A stretch of 64,000 nt of DNA from Aquarana catesbeiana (Eukaryota > Chordata > Amphibia > Anura > Ranidae), in the NCBI RefSeq assembly GCF_042186555.1, contig NC_133324.1, forward strand, positions 201,220,640 to 201,284,639, in the 5' to 3' direction. The notes under the pieces are model-generated. The model was not told the DNA's origin. It was given only the letters and a program-made list of their open reading frames with translations, and ran no database searches. The translations under genes were made by a program, and so were the position numbers. Of this stretch, positions 1 through 9,891 are shown in pieces (position 1 is the stretch's first letter; the number at the start of each line of letters is the position of its first letter).

Positions 1-315
1 GTATTGATCCGGCTCCCTGAGTTTCAGGTCAGACCATCTTTTTCGCAGTTGATCTTTGGAGCGCTGGACCCCAAAAGATGCCTGCAAAGTCTCCACGACC
101 TTCGCCATTATTTTGGCCTTGCGCAAATTTGGCCGTGCGTACGGCCCATAATTGCCATCATAGTCGTCTTTGTGAAGAATGGCCACCATCTCCACCATCT
201 CTTTAAAACTCATATTAGAGGCCTTAAATCTAGGCCTCATAGATTTCGCTGACGTTCCAGCCTCCGGGCTGTCTCCACTACCTGAGGTCGTCAACATTTC
301 AGGTGTCTCCGCCAT
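1..315 (-). CDS. Myb/SANT-like transposon accessory protein, N-terminal 105 residues (partial)
   Basis: Reading the minus strand from an ATG at 315-313, an uninterrupted frame of 105 codons runs to base 1 and leaves the window. After a Ser/Gly/Thr-rich leader (about residues 1-33) comes a trihelix/SANT-type domain that begins MSFKEMVEMV (from about residue 34) and contains YGPYARPNLRKAKIM and, near the end, QLRKRWSDLKLREPDQY. The K/R-W-S-D-L-K motif is characteristic of the NAIF1/Myb-like proteins that accompany Harbinger transposases. In the family these proteins bind DNA and bring the transposase to the nucleus and transposon ends. The gene diverges from the MADF gene across three 127-bp repeats. 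The ATG was chosen as the first in-frame Met; a Met also lies at residue 7. The C-terminus is outside the window, so total length and intactness are unknown. Confidence 0.8.
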   Translation of the reverse strand, partial: MAETPEMLTTSGSGDSPEAGTSAKSMRPRFKASNMSFKEMVEMVAILHKDDYDGNYGPYARPNLRKAKIMAKVVETLQASFGVQRSKDQLRKRWSDLKLREPDQY

Positions 316-350
316 TCTTTAACTCCACTACGCGCCGTAACAAAAAATGG

Positions 351-720
351 GCGGAGAACATGAGTTAAAATCGAACGTCAGGGGCGGGCGACGCAGGCGG
401 AGTTTCACACATGCGTAGTGTATAAAGAGGGGCCTTGCGCACGTGTCGTACGTACGTTCTGTGCGTCGAATTAGGGGGCGGAGAACATGAGTTAATTTCG
501 AACGTCAGGGGCGGGCGACGCAGGCGGAGTTTCACACATGCGTAGTGTATAAAGAGGGGCCTTGCGCACGTGTCGTACGTACGTTCTGTGCGTCGAATTA
601 GGGGGCGGAGAACATGAGTTAATTTCGAACGTCAGGGGCGGGCGACGCAGGCGGAGTTTCACACATGCGTAGTGTATAAAGAGGGGCCTTGCGCACGTGT
701 CGTACGTACGTTCTGTGCGT
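351..720. promoter_or_regulatory. Three 127-bp tandem repeats forming the intergenic promoter region
   Basis: Units start at 351, 478 and 605 with an exact spacing of 127 bp, the third ending near 720. They are nearly identical; the first has AAAA where the others have AATT after GAGTT. Each unit carries TATAAAG (421, 548, 675) followed by AGGGGCC, an E-box CACGTG (about 20 bp later), and the palindrome CGTACGTACG. The array lies between the divergent Myb/SANT gene (ATG at 315) and the MADF gene (ATG at 924), so it is the only place for both promoters. All TATA boxes point to the plus strand. The third would place a start site near 705, just upstream of a possible 5' UTR exon. Confidence 0.75.
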
Positions 721-754
721 AGGTGATAGTGGACCAGGACGTTACAAAACGAAG

Positions 755-918
755 GTAATTTTAAATATATTTTTTTTGGGTTTTATGGTCATGACTTTGT
801 AGCAAGCGGCCTATATGGCTTGATAGATTGATGAGGCCTACATAGGGAGAAGATGATGAGGGGTTAGCCGAAACCTATAATAAAAGTGTTTTTTGTCTTG
901 TGACTTCATCTTTTCCAG
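755..918 (+). other. Probable 5' UTR intron of the MADF gene
   Basis: A donor GAAG/GTAATT at 754/755 and an acceptor CTTTTCCAG at 918 with a pyrimidine-rich lead would remove 164 bp. This joins a short leader exon downstream of the third TATA box to an exon starting five bases before the ATG at 924. Inferred from splice consensus only. Confidence 0.5.
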
Positions 919-923
919 ATATA

Positions 924-2312
924 ATGAATCCCCTATTTAAGGATCCAGAGTTCCTTACATCTTTTATTTCCAAATATCGAGAGATGAGGAATTTGTGGGA
1001 GGTGAAACACCCTCAGTATTATGCTAAGCATGTGAGGAAGTCAACGCTGGAGAGACTTCTGGCCTTTGTCCAGGCGACCATCCCGGAAGCAACAATGGAG
1101 ACATTGCTCAAGAAAATTGGGGTCTTGAGGAACATGTATAAGAGGGAGCATAAGAAGATCCAGGAATCAAGGAGATCAGGAGCATCAGCAGATGATGTTT
1201 ATGTACCCAGGCTGTGGTACTATAATCAACTCCGTTTTCTGGATGACCAGAATGAAGCCAGGCCATCACTTTCAACCCTTCCCTCCACCCTTCCCTCCAC
1301 CCCAGCAGAGGCTGATGAGGAGCAAGCTGGGTCTTCCATCCTGGATGAACCAGATATGACCATCTGGAGTCAGGTAAATTATTTTAACAAATATTTACTG
1401 TACTAATATTAATGATGTTAACTGGATGTTATAATTGTCTAAAATAATTTGGCACTCAAAATTGTGTATACATATCAATTGACAGTAGTGGCTAAATATG
1501 TTTGGCACCTGCTTGAAATAATTAGGGTGTCTGATTAGACTCTTTTATTAAAGAGAAGTATTCACATTGAATTTGCTATTCATGAGAAGCAAACTGTGTG
1601 TCATTGATGAACCCAAAAAAATATACTCAAACTATTGTCCTTTTTTTATACACAGGATGAGTCCATCCAGGAGGAATGTGGGGAAAGTGGCAGGCAGGAG
1701 GAGACCAGGCCCATGGACAGCCTGGAGGAGGCCGGATTCACCATCATCCTGGAGGAGGCTGGGCCCAGTGTCAGGCAGGAGGTGGCTGCTCCCAGTGAGG
1801 TGGCTGCTCCCAGTGAGGTGGCTGGGCCAAGTGAGGTGGCTGGGCCAAGTGAGGTGGCTGGGCCAAGTGAGGTGGCTGGGCCCAGTAGGAGCCTGACCGA
1901 ATCCCAAGTGCCTCCCCTCCACCTTCCCAAAAAAAGGGCCAGGAAGGGGATGGTCACACAGGACACATCCCTGCGCCTCATGCAAGAGGCCACCCGTTTT
2001 TTAAGGAGCCCCCCCGAAGCGGAAGAATCCTATGGCTGCTACTTAGCCAGCAGGCTTCTTCAGATGAATAGGGAGCAGCGCCTCATTTGTGAGCGCCTAT
2101 TTGGGGAAACAATCCATAAGGGGCTGCAGGGCACGCTAACACAAAACACCCAACTACATGAGGCAGCCCCCCCTCCTCCTCCTCCTCCTCCTCCTCCTCC
2201 TCCTCCTCCTCCTGCCACAACTGAAACACCAGAGCCACAGCCTCAAAAGAAGGCTACAGGGAAGGCTGCAGGGCAGCGTGGAGGAAAGGCTGCAGGGAAG
2301 AGAAGAAAATGA
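924..2312 (+). CDS. MADF domain protein with BESS-like motif, Harbinger-encoded (two coding exons)
   Basis: Exon 1 is 924-1373 (150 codons). A GT-AG intron of 282 bp (1374-1655, CAG/GTAAAT to ACACAG/GAT) is in phase 0, and exon 2 is 1656-2312 with the TGA at 2310. The joined frame is 368 residues. Residues about 14-108 form a MADF domain (ISKYREMRNLWEVKHPQYY, later KIGVLRNMYKREHKK and VPRLWYYNQLRFLDD), a Myb-related DNA-binding fold. Exon 2 gives an acidic stretch, six copies of EVA(A/G)PS (about 192-227), a basic PKKRARKG patch (about 241-248), a BESS-like helix (YGCYLASRLLQMNREQRLI onward, about 276-306), a run of about 16 prolines, and a Lys/Arg/Gly tail. The likely role is nuclear binding of transposon DNA and protein partners. 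No stop or frameshift is seen, so it may be intact. The tail is encoded antisense to a MADF fragment (see 2230-2500). Confidence 0.8.
1779..1886 (+). repeat. 18-bp in-frame minisatellite (6 units)
   Basis: Six units of GAGGTGGCTG(C/G)(T/G)CC(C/A)AGT start at 1779, 1797, 1815, 1833, 1851 and 1869. They lie in frame in exon 2 of the MADF gene and encode a six-residue EVA(A/G)PS repeat between the acidic segment and the basic patch. Copy number changes would keep the frame. Confidence 0.9.
2168..2214 (+). repeat. (CCT)n trinucleotide run encoding polyproline
   Basis: An uninterrupted CCT run of about 15 units in the MADF gene, giving a proline tract near the C-terminus. On the other strand it is an AGG run that continues the antisense MADF-like fragment. 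Confidence 0.9.
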
Positions 2313-2500
2313 TGACCTGGGTTCAGTCTGGTCTGACAGAAGACGCAGGCTGTTGTAGGACCACAGTCTGGGGACATCTAGATCATCTGCTGGTGCTGTT
2401 GATCTCTGGGATTCTTGGACCAGATTGTGCTCCCTCTTATATGGACTCCGCAAGATCCCAATTTTCTGGTACACCGACTTTTTCCAGCGTTGACTTCCTC
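2230..2500 (-). pseudogene. Inverted, decayed copy of the MADF exon, antisense to the MADF gene 3' end
   Basis: Read on the minus strand, this segment encodes KIGILRSPYKREHNLV, then ADDLDVPRLWSYNSLRLLSD, a close match to the plus-strand MADF gene (KIGVLRNMYKREHKKI, ADDVYVPRLWYYNQLRFLDD). Nucleotide homology also extends upstream: bases 2483-2500 are the reverse complement of 1033-1050 (GAGGAAGTCAACGCTGGA). After that the inverted copy has lost most of the middle of the domain. It has no usable start codon of its own. Its right part is the 3' UTR and its left part the final coding segment of the plus-strand gene, so the Lys/Arg-rich tail of that protein derives from this antisense sequence. 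Confidence 0.78.
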
Positions 2501-2520
2501 TTTATTTTATTTTGACCATG

Positions 2521-2526
2521 AATAAA
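2521..2526 (+). terminator. Poly(A) signal AATAAA
   Basis: AATAAA lies about 210 bp after the MADF stop codon, followed by an AT-rich stretch. It is the most likely 3' end signal of that transcript. Confidence 0.6.
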
Positions 2527-2929
2527 TGGATCATTTTTTGAGTTTAGCAAAAGACTTTTTATGTTTTTTCTTTGAAATCATTGATTTTACACACAATGTT
2601 AAATTAACAAGGGACAACAATCTCATTGAGTTAGAAAAAAAACACACCAAAAATACATTACTAATGTTAATAATGTTCAAGTGGTAAGTCTTGAAAATCC
2701 AAAAATTTACGTAACCAAAAACGGTGCTTTGGGTTAACTTTATCTAAAAACTAAAAAATAATCACTATAAAAAAAAAAAAACAGAATAATGGGTTCTTTG
2801 TGGTAACTTTACAAACCTAAAAAAAAAAAAGGGGAAAAAGTATTATTAGTATGGAAACATTGTTTTTAAAATGCATACTATATCATTCATGAGATCAAAG
2901 AGAAAAAGAATCCAGAAATCCGTTTGGGA

Positions 2930-3345
2930 GAACTCTGATTATGAACAGCAAAACACCTTCGTTCTTTATAGAGCCTTCGTAAAGAAGAAATAAAATGCGC
3001 TGCATTCAACGATCACAGATTTTGCAGCGTGATGAATGTGCTACCTACAATACGAACACTAGTTTTACTAGACCGAGTGCTTCCGTTTAGTTTTTGCTTA
3101 TGAGCATGCGTCGTTTTTTTGTCCGTCGGACTAGCATACAGACGAGCGGACTTCGGGGTCCGTCGTACTTACGACGTAAAGATTTGAAGCATGCTTCAAA
3201 TCTAAAGTCCGTCGGATTTGAGGCTAAAAAAGTCCGTTGAAAGTCCGGAGAAGCCCACACACGATCGGATTACCAGCCAGCTTTAGTCCGTCAGCGTCCG
3301 TTGGACTTTTGTAGACGAAAAGTCCGACCGTGTGTACGCGGCATA
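2930..3345. mobile_element. Harbinger right terminal and subterminal region
   Basis: The region is full of GTCCGTCGGACT-like repeats in both orientations and a perfect 24-bp palindrome at 3180-3203 (AGATTTGAAGCA and its reverse complement). It ends in GACCGTGTGTACGCGGCAT. On the minus strand, TATAAAG lies at 2970-2964 and could start transcription inward, antisense to the MADF gene. Between 2527 and 2930 I see only AT-rich sequence with A-runs. Confidence 0.6.
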
Positions 3346-3540
3346 AGAGCAGCAAGGATGTTGAATTCCCTTCCACAGGCGGTGGTTTCAGCGGGGAACA
3401 TCGATGGTTTAAAAAAACTATTAGAAAAGCACCTGAACGATCGCAACATACAGGGACATACAATGTAATACTGATATATAATCACACACATAGGTTGGAC
3501 TTGTGTCTTTTTTCAACCTCACCTACTATGCATGTTGAAA
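3346..3540 (+). mobile_element. LINE 3' tail (L2/CR1-like)
   Basis: The sequence reads TTGAATTCCCTTCCACAG, later AAGCACCTGAACGATCG, and ends GGTTGGACTTGTGTCTTTTT then CAACCTCACCTACTATG, the layout of L2-type LINE 3' ends in amphibians. It is truncated at its left by the Harbinger element and encodes nothing. Confidence 0.6.
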
Positions 3541-3817
3541 AAGAAAACTTTACTTTTTTTTTTTTTTTTTTCTTCATTTTCCTAAAAATACTTTTGGGGG
3601 CTATTTGTACTGTCATGATATTTTTGAGCCTCAAATAGACCATCAGGACTGATCAATTTTCAGATATATATCATAAGTTTGTGGACTCTATAACTTTCCT
3701 ACAGACTAAATAATATACAATGGTTTGGGTTATTTTCACCAAAGAAATGTAGCAGAAGGCATTTTAGCCTAAATTTATGAAGAACAATTATTTATTTGCA
3801 AAATTTTATAACAGAAA

Positions 3818-4220
3818 CTAAGGCCCCTTTCACACTGGGGCGGTGGGGGCGTCGGCGGTACAACAGCGCTATTTTTAGCGCTGCTGTACCGTCGTTCTTG
3901 CAGCGGTATTCGGCCGCTAGCGGTGCAGTTTTAACCCCCGCTGGCGGCCGAAAAAGGGTTAAAATCCCTCGTACAGCGCGGTATTGCCGCGGTATAGCCG
4001 CGCTGTCCCATTGATTTCAATGGGCAGGAGCGGTGAATACACCGCTCCAAAAAAGCGGTTTGCAGGACTTTTTTTACCGCCCTGCCTGCGCACCGCTTCA
4101 GTGTGAAAGCCCTCGGGCTTTCACACTGAACAAACAGCGGAGGCTGTTTAGGGGCGGTTTGCAGGCGGTATTTTTAGCGCAATACCGCCTGAAAACCGCT
4201 CCAGTGTGAAAGGGGTCTAA
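3818..4220. mobile_element. 'CCTTTCACAC' inverted-repeat element, copy 1
   Basis: Terminal repeats AAGGCCCCTTTCACACTGG and its near reverse complement at 4200-4220. Inside are a hairpin GGTACAACAGCGCT/AGCGCTGCTGTACC around 3856-3895 and a self-complementary CAGTGTGAAAGC segment near 4100-4128. Non-coding. Close relatives occur at 7397-7779 and 41600-42021, with fragments at 31430-31688, 47130-47450 and 52941-53125. 3541-3817 shows only a T-run and AT-rich sequence. Confidence 0.7.
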
Positions 4221-4227
4221 GAAAATG

Positions 4228-4228
<1 letters not shown>

Positions 4229-4260
<32 letters not shown>

Positions 4261-4469
4261 CAAAATTTTCAGTCTTGTTTATTTAGCAAGAAAAAAAAAA
4301 ACAGTGATTAAACACCACCAAAACAAAGCTTTATTTGTGTGAACAAAATGATAAAAAATGTAGTTTGGGTACAGTGTTGCATAACTGTCATTGTCATTCA
4401 AAGTGCGACAGCGCTGAAAGCTAGCCTGGACACGATGGGGGTTTAAGTGGCCAGTATTGAAGTGGTTAA
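4229..4469 (-). mobile_element. Poly(T) run and fragment of TTAA-flanked element
   Basis: A T-run of about 32 bp (4229-4260) is followed by a reverse-oriented piece related to the elements at 25923-26795 and 54887-55740: it shares the CACCACCAAAACAAAGCTTT and TGCGACAGCGCTGAAA segments and ends AGTGGTTAA at 4469. Only one end is present. Confidence 0.5.
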
Positions 4470-5319
4470 ATACTCCTTTAAAGCCTGACACTGCTGTCAG
4501 AATACACTGATCAAGAAAGGTTTTTCCAACAGTCTTCTCTAAAGAAAATTTTGTCACGTAGCCTTAATATTAACACAGTGTCCTTTTAACTCTGCCAAAT
4601 GTGCTATTGGTTACAGCTTTTCCAGCTTTTTCATTCTTCAGATGCTGAAATGGTTTGCTGTGTGAGGTCCTGTACTCACTTTATGTGCAATGATTACTGT
4701 CCTGTGTATGTGCTTGTCAGATCCTAACTGTCAGTGTGCTGTCAGTCAGGGTCATACAGTCTAGCAGTCATTGTGTATGGAAATGTCATTCACTGAGCCC
4801 ACCTTGGGCTATAAATTAAATTGGATATCTTTTCTAAGGGCAGAGCTTCAACAGTCCCAATTAAAGAGGGAAACCATAATAGTTTTCGGTCAAATTTGTG
4901 CGTGGGTTTTTTTTTTTTTTTTGCATGTTGGACGTTATATAAAAACACTAGTAGCTTTAGTTGTAGAATGCCACGGTAAAAATGCGTTTTTTTAGCAAAA
5001 CTGTACTCCCACAAAAGCTTATGGCTCAAAAAGTTTCTAAGTGCAGAATACCTGTGTTTTTCAGCATTAGAGCATTTTTACAGCTGAAAAACTCCTCTTC
5101 AAACACCCTAGTTCTGTTTTTGTTTTTTTTTGTTTTTTTTTTCCACCCGTAAATGCCCCATGCCAAAAAATGCTGATAAAAGCTTATGTGTGCATGGACA
5201 CCATAGGATAACCTGCTGAGGAGTTTTACTAGCTGCAGAAAAAAACGCCTGAAGCCAAAAATGTCCAGTGTACATGAGGCGAAATTCGACAAAAGGATCC
5301 CGAAAGCACTATGGGTTAG
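4470..5319. other. No gene seen; right part is a diverged repeat
   Basis: 4470-4990 shows nothing I recognise. About 4990-5290 resembles the low-copy inverted 'aaaaacgcctgaagcc / cagtgtacatgaggc' repeats also seen near 11820-12080 and 35391-35640, but its borders are unclear. Confidence 0.35.
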
Positions 5320-6228
5320 TTAATCACTAGCAGACCAGCCGCCATCATTATACTGTGGCAGGTCGGCTCTCCCGCAAATCACCACAGCTGTATGTCGGCC
5401 CTTTAAACAGCTATAGCAGGCGCCCGCTGCACGGTGGGGGACCCGATGCGCGTGGTCAGCGGTCATGGGCACGAGAGCCAGAACGGGGATTTGTGTGTGT
5501 AAACACACAAATCCCTGTTCTGTCAGAGGAGAGACAGATCATCTGCTCCTACTAAGTACGAGCAGCGATATGTCTCCTGCCCTAGTTAGTCACATCCCCC
5601 CACAGTAAGAAACAAACCAGGGAACACATGTAACTACTTCCCGATCAGTGACATTTACACAGTAATCCGTGCATTTTTATAGCACTGATCGCTGTATAAG
5701 TGTCAATGGTCCCAAAAAAATGTGTGAAATGTGTCTGATCTGTCCACTGCAATATCGAAGTCATGATAAAAATCGCAGATCGCCGCCATTACTAGTAAAA
5801 CAATAAACAAATGAATAAAAATGCCATAAATGTATCCCCTATTTTGTAGACGCTATAACTTTTTTGCTCATACCAATCAATATGCACTTATTGCGATGTT
5901 TGTTTGTTTTTTACCAAAAATATGTAGAAGAATATATATCGGCCTAAACCGATGAAGATTTTCTTTTTTTATAAACAATTGGGATATTTATTATAAAACT
6001 TTTTTATTTTTCAAAATTGTCGCTCTTTTTTTGTTTATAGCGCAAAAAACTGCAGAGGTGATCAAATACCACCAAAAGAAAGCTCTATTTGTGGGGGGGG
6101 ACGTCAATTTTGTTTGGGTACCACTTAGCATGGCCACGCAGTTGTCAGTTAAAGCGACGCAGTGCCGTATTGTAAAAAATGGCCTGGTCATTAAAGGGGT
6201 AAATCCTTTCCGGGGCTGCGGTGGTTAA
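5320..6228 (+). mobile_element. TTAA-flanked non-coding element, 'CCGCTTGCC' subfamily
   Basis: Bounded by TTAA at 5320-5323 and 6225-6228 with degraded terminal repeats (ATCACTAGCAG; GCTGCGGTGG). The interior matches the elements at 24852-25801 and 53940-54890: CATTTTTATAGCACTGATCG, CCCCTATTTTGTAGACGC, then AAATACCACCAAAAGAAAGC. No open frame of note. Confidence 0.65.
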
Positions 6229-6346
6229 TAAGAAATGTACTTCCCCTTTTAAGAAGTGTTTCAGTGTTTTGGCTTGCAAGGTCGCTGATCTGCAGATCAA
6301 TTTACTCCCAGTACTAGACACGCAGAATTGTTTCCTGTGTCCAGCT

Positions 6347-6729
6347 TTAAGCCTAGGTTCAGACTTGTGCAATGTGGGAACCAGCGCCAGTTCCCGCATC
6401 GCTTGTCTCTCGCAGGCAGTTCACACCGCCCTCTGCGAACCACTGCAGGTGTCAAAACATTGTCAATGATGCCCCCAGAACTGTTGAATCATACAGGAAT
6501 CGAATTGCATAGGTGAGAACACCCAAGCGATCGATTCCAGTGCGGGGAAAAACAAGTCCCTGCATTTTTTTTTTTTTTTTTTTTTTTGTGCAAATCCAAT
6601 GTGAGTTCAGCCATACAAATGTATGGCTAAACTCGCATTGCTCAGACATCGCATGTGATCGGCACCTGTAGTGCGGGTGCGAATTTCATGTGATGTCTGA
6701 GATCGCACTAGTCTGAACCTAGGCTTTAA
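6347..6729. mobile_element. TTAA-flanked MITE with GCCTAGGTTCAGACT termini
   Basis: TTAA at 6347-6350 and 6726-6729 bracket terminal inverted repeats GCCTAGGTTCAGACT...AGTCTGAACCTAGGC. An internal dyad near 6590-6640 (ATGTGAGTTCAGCCATAC with its near complement) and a T-run of about 23 (about 6565-6587) are the only other features. Non-coding. Confidence 0.75.
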
Positions 6730-7056
6730 GGATTTCTGTGGTCCGGGCATACATTTTCTTTTAAAAACATCAGAGTTGTAATAGCAATATAAACAATAGT
6801 TGACAATCCAATGTAAGCTTATTTGAAAAAACTTCTTTCAGCTTGTGAGTCTTCCTTGTCTGCTGGTCATATCTTTCCATAACATAATTTTCAGCTTCTC
6901 CTCTGCTGTTTACGTTCAATTTCTAAGGCTACATTTCCCATGGTACCTTGCTGCCTGCAAGCAATGAATCCTGTACTGACTCCTCCTCCTCTTAGAAATT
7001 TAGGCAGGCTCCTTGAATACTGTGACACAGCAGCGCTGATTCACAGGGTGAATACG
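6730..7056. other. No feature seen
   Basis: Unique-looking AT-rich sequence with no convincing frame, repeat or RNA gene. Confidence 0.4.
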
Positions 7057-8001
7057 TAGAGCTGCACGATTCTGGCCAAAATGAGAATCGATTCTCGCGA
7101 CGTAAAGTCTTTCACATTTTCCACAAAAAATGGGCTAACTTTTACTGTTTTTTTTTTTTTTTTTTTTAATTCATTAAAGTAATTTTTTAAAAAAAAATTG
7201 CATTTAAAAGACCGCTGCACAAATACAGTGTGACCTAAAATATTTCACAAACCACCATTTTATGCTCTAGGGTGTCTACTAAAAAATAAATATATATAAA
7301 TATATGTATATGTGTTCTAGCAAAAAAAATTATTTTAACTTGAAACCAACAAATGTCATAAAAAGGTTTAGTGTTTAAGTGGTTAAACTTTTTCACTTAG
7401 GCCCCTTTCACACTAGGGCGGTGGGTGCGTCGACGGTAAAGCACCGCTGCGCTATTCGGCCGCTAGCGTGGTGCTTTTACCCCCCGCTAGCAGCCGAGAA
7501 AGGGTTAAAACCACCGCAAAGCGCTGCTGCAGCAGCCCTAAGCCGGCAGTATAGCCGCGCTGCCCATTCATTTCAGTGGGCAGGAGCGGTGTATACACTG
7601 CTCCTTCACCGCTCCAAAGATGCTGCTTGCAGGAGTTTTTTTTTTAACGCCCTGCAAGAGCACTGCTCCAGTGTGAAAGCACTCGGGCTTTCACACTGGA
7701 GAGACAGGAACGGCACTTTACAGGCGCTAGGCAGGCGCTATTTGTGGCGCTAAAGCACCTCAGTGTGAAAGGGGTCTTACACACAAAGTCTATTCCATTG
7801 ACAAATTGTTACAATGTTTATACTTAAGTTCAACTGATAAAGAATGTTTTGATTCTTGGCAGACTCCCCAGTGTTTCTCTTCCTTTCTTTTGAGGGCTGT
7901 GGCTTCAGAAGAGCAAAGAGATTTCTTTGCATAGAAAGAATCAGGAAACACTTCAGTCAAGATCCTGTTAGCGATTCTTGACGATTAATCGTGCAGCTCT
8001 A
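7057..8001. mobile_element. TAGAGCTGCACGATT inverted-repeat element, with nested insertion
   Basis: Perfect 15-bp terminal repeats TAGAGCTGCACGATT (7057-7071) and AATCGTGCAGCTCTA (7987-8001). A second full copy is at 37050-37629 and a right-half copy at 31689-31898. The left interior (7120-7385) matches the inner part of the TTAA elements at 10222 and 18279 in reverse. A 'CCTTTCACAC' element sits inside at 7397-7779. Non-coding. Confidence 0.7.
7397..7779. mobile_element. 'CCTTTCACAC' element, copy 2, nested
   Basis: TTAGGCCCCTTTCACACT at the left and AGTGTGAAAGGGGTCTTA at the right. Internal GGGCAGGAGCGGTGTATACA and CAGTGTGAAAGCAC(T) blocks match copy 1 at 3818. It interrupts the TAGAGCTGCACGATT element, so it inserted later than that element. 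Confidence 0.7.
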
Positions 8002-9891
8002 GTAAATAGGTGTCACAGAATTTTAAAGTAGTAAAATTTGTGTGGGGATCTTTACAAAGTTAGTTTACACATTGTCCAGGTTAAAGCCCCTTGATGTATC
8101 AGAACTGAGGGCTGTTGAGAGGAGTACTGAGGCAGGGTGCTGTAGTGTTTTCAGGAAGCTACAGTATGTCTATAATCTGCCTACATTGCATTGAGATGCA
8201 CAGAGACTCAGTGATGGTTTCAATGAGTATGAAAGAAGGTATGTAATGAAAAGGGAAAGGTTTTGTTTGAACATGCAGTTACTATGCTGAGAGGGAAACG
8301 AGGAACCAGGTAAGGCAAAATATACACATTATATATTTCTGCTTTATTTACTGTAGTTTTGATATTGGGAGAAACATGAAACTTTATTAAGGGCAAAAAA
8401 AAAAACATTGTAAGTCTTCTTCTTACCTGCAAAACCATTTCATTTTTTGCTTTTTACCTTACATAAGATGTGCATTGATCATAGTTTAATGGTGTCATTA
8501 GTTGCCCTGTACACACAGCCTATAGTAGAGTAAATTGTCATATTCCGCTATCAGAAGTTTTGTTTTGTGTTCATGGCATTGCACAGGTTAATGCTTGACC
8601 TCTGTCTGCAGTCTAAGAACTGACACTTCCTATTAAAGAAAAAAAAAAATCTGCATATCCCACAATCCCTGGGTCTCTCACTTTAGTGCTCTTCAGGTGA
8701 TAGTTTGTTAATTGGGTCTGACATAGACATAAGCAGACAGAGCAATAAACAGTGCTCATCCTGCAATCTTTCATCACATTCGCACTCATTTGTGTTGCAA
8801 CACAGAGAAAACGGGGAAGCGTGGATTGTGACCCAGAACAAGAAGTTGCTTGTCCTTCTAGCAATTAAGGACAAGCTAGGTAAATGAATACATGGACATA
8901 GGGGAATCAATCAGCCATAACACTGTAAACTTCAACCACTCCATGTGAGCCCATCATTACAAGGTAAGGCAATCGAACACAGAATATAACTATACTATTA
9001 TCTAGTTTAAAACATCAAAAACATTTGAAAGTGTACAGTGCCTTTGTAATACATCACAGCCATTAAGCTGTCATCTTTCATTGATCTGACTGCCTGAATC
9101 TGATGGAGGATTAACGAAGATAGGTTGGCATCTCTTACTGCATTCTACACATGTGTGCGTTTGTTTTAGACCAAAGAGCTGCTATTTCTGTGTGACAAAA
9201 GAATGAACTAAGCTAAAGAGACCTCTTGAATGACACTGCTGACTTTTGCTCTTTAGCTATGTGTTGTGTTGTCAGCAGAATGGGGGGAATCCACTTTCAA
9301 TAGCACATTGCAATCTATTAGGTATTAAAGGACTAGTAAATTTATTCTACAAATAAGTTTCATGTTAAAATATTTACCAACCTAGTTAAAGAGGAAGTTA
9401 ACCCCAGACTTTTTCTCTTTCTTTTTATTTATTTATTTTTTTTAAATATTATCATCCAGCAATGTATTTATAAGTCTTGCTTATAAAAAGATTACTAAAA
9501 CAAGGTTAGTAAATACTTTTTTTATTTTTTTTTTGCCTCTTATAAGTTTTTTTTTCTCTTCTTCCGGGAATCAGCTATGCCATCTTTACTAATGATTGCT
9601 GGCTCTTGTGTGGACGTCATTTCCGCCCTTCCTTTCCTTCCCTGTGTAAATCTCACGCATGCGCGATCAAATGTAAACCAAGGCTCTATCAAGGAAGGTG
9701 AGGAGGACACAGTATCAGGAGGCTTCCTTTCCTGTGCCGTTCTCAGTGAAAGGACATAACCTGGCATGCTGTGGATAGCGAAACAGCACACATAGCGTGT
9801 CGTTAAGCTACGGACTGGGCATGAGTTAATAAGTTTGCAATATATCTAGCCTTGCAAATGTGTGCCTGTGAAATGGACTAGACTCTAGTCG
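8002..9891. other. No gene seen
   Basis: No open frame with family resemblance. 9390-9560 is T-rich with (TTTA)n-like stretches. The remainder looks like old unique or highly diverged sequence. Confidence 0.4.

Larger units (their letters stand above)
1..3345. mobile_element. Harbinger-type DNA transposon, right-hand part
   Basis: The segment holds two divergent genes for small DNA-binding proteins (Myb/SANT-like on minus, MADF-like on plus) followed by a GTCCG-rich terminal region ending in GTGTGTACGCGGCAT and then TAA. PIF/Harbinger elements carry a transposase plus a Myb/SANT or MADF accessory gene and duplicate a 3-bp TWA target. No transposase is seen here, so if present it lies left of the window. 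The right end abuts a LINE tail, consistent with insertion into that LINE. The exact terminus (3342-3345) is inferred from the change in sequence character, because the left terminus is not visible for comparison. Confidence 0.72.

Noticed and set aside
2154..2474. The minus-strand frame as an independent gene
   Set aside because: It is a truncated inverted MADF copy with an internal deletion and runs into the (AGG)n repeat; no start codon in context.
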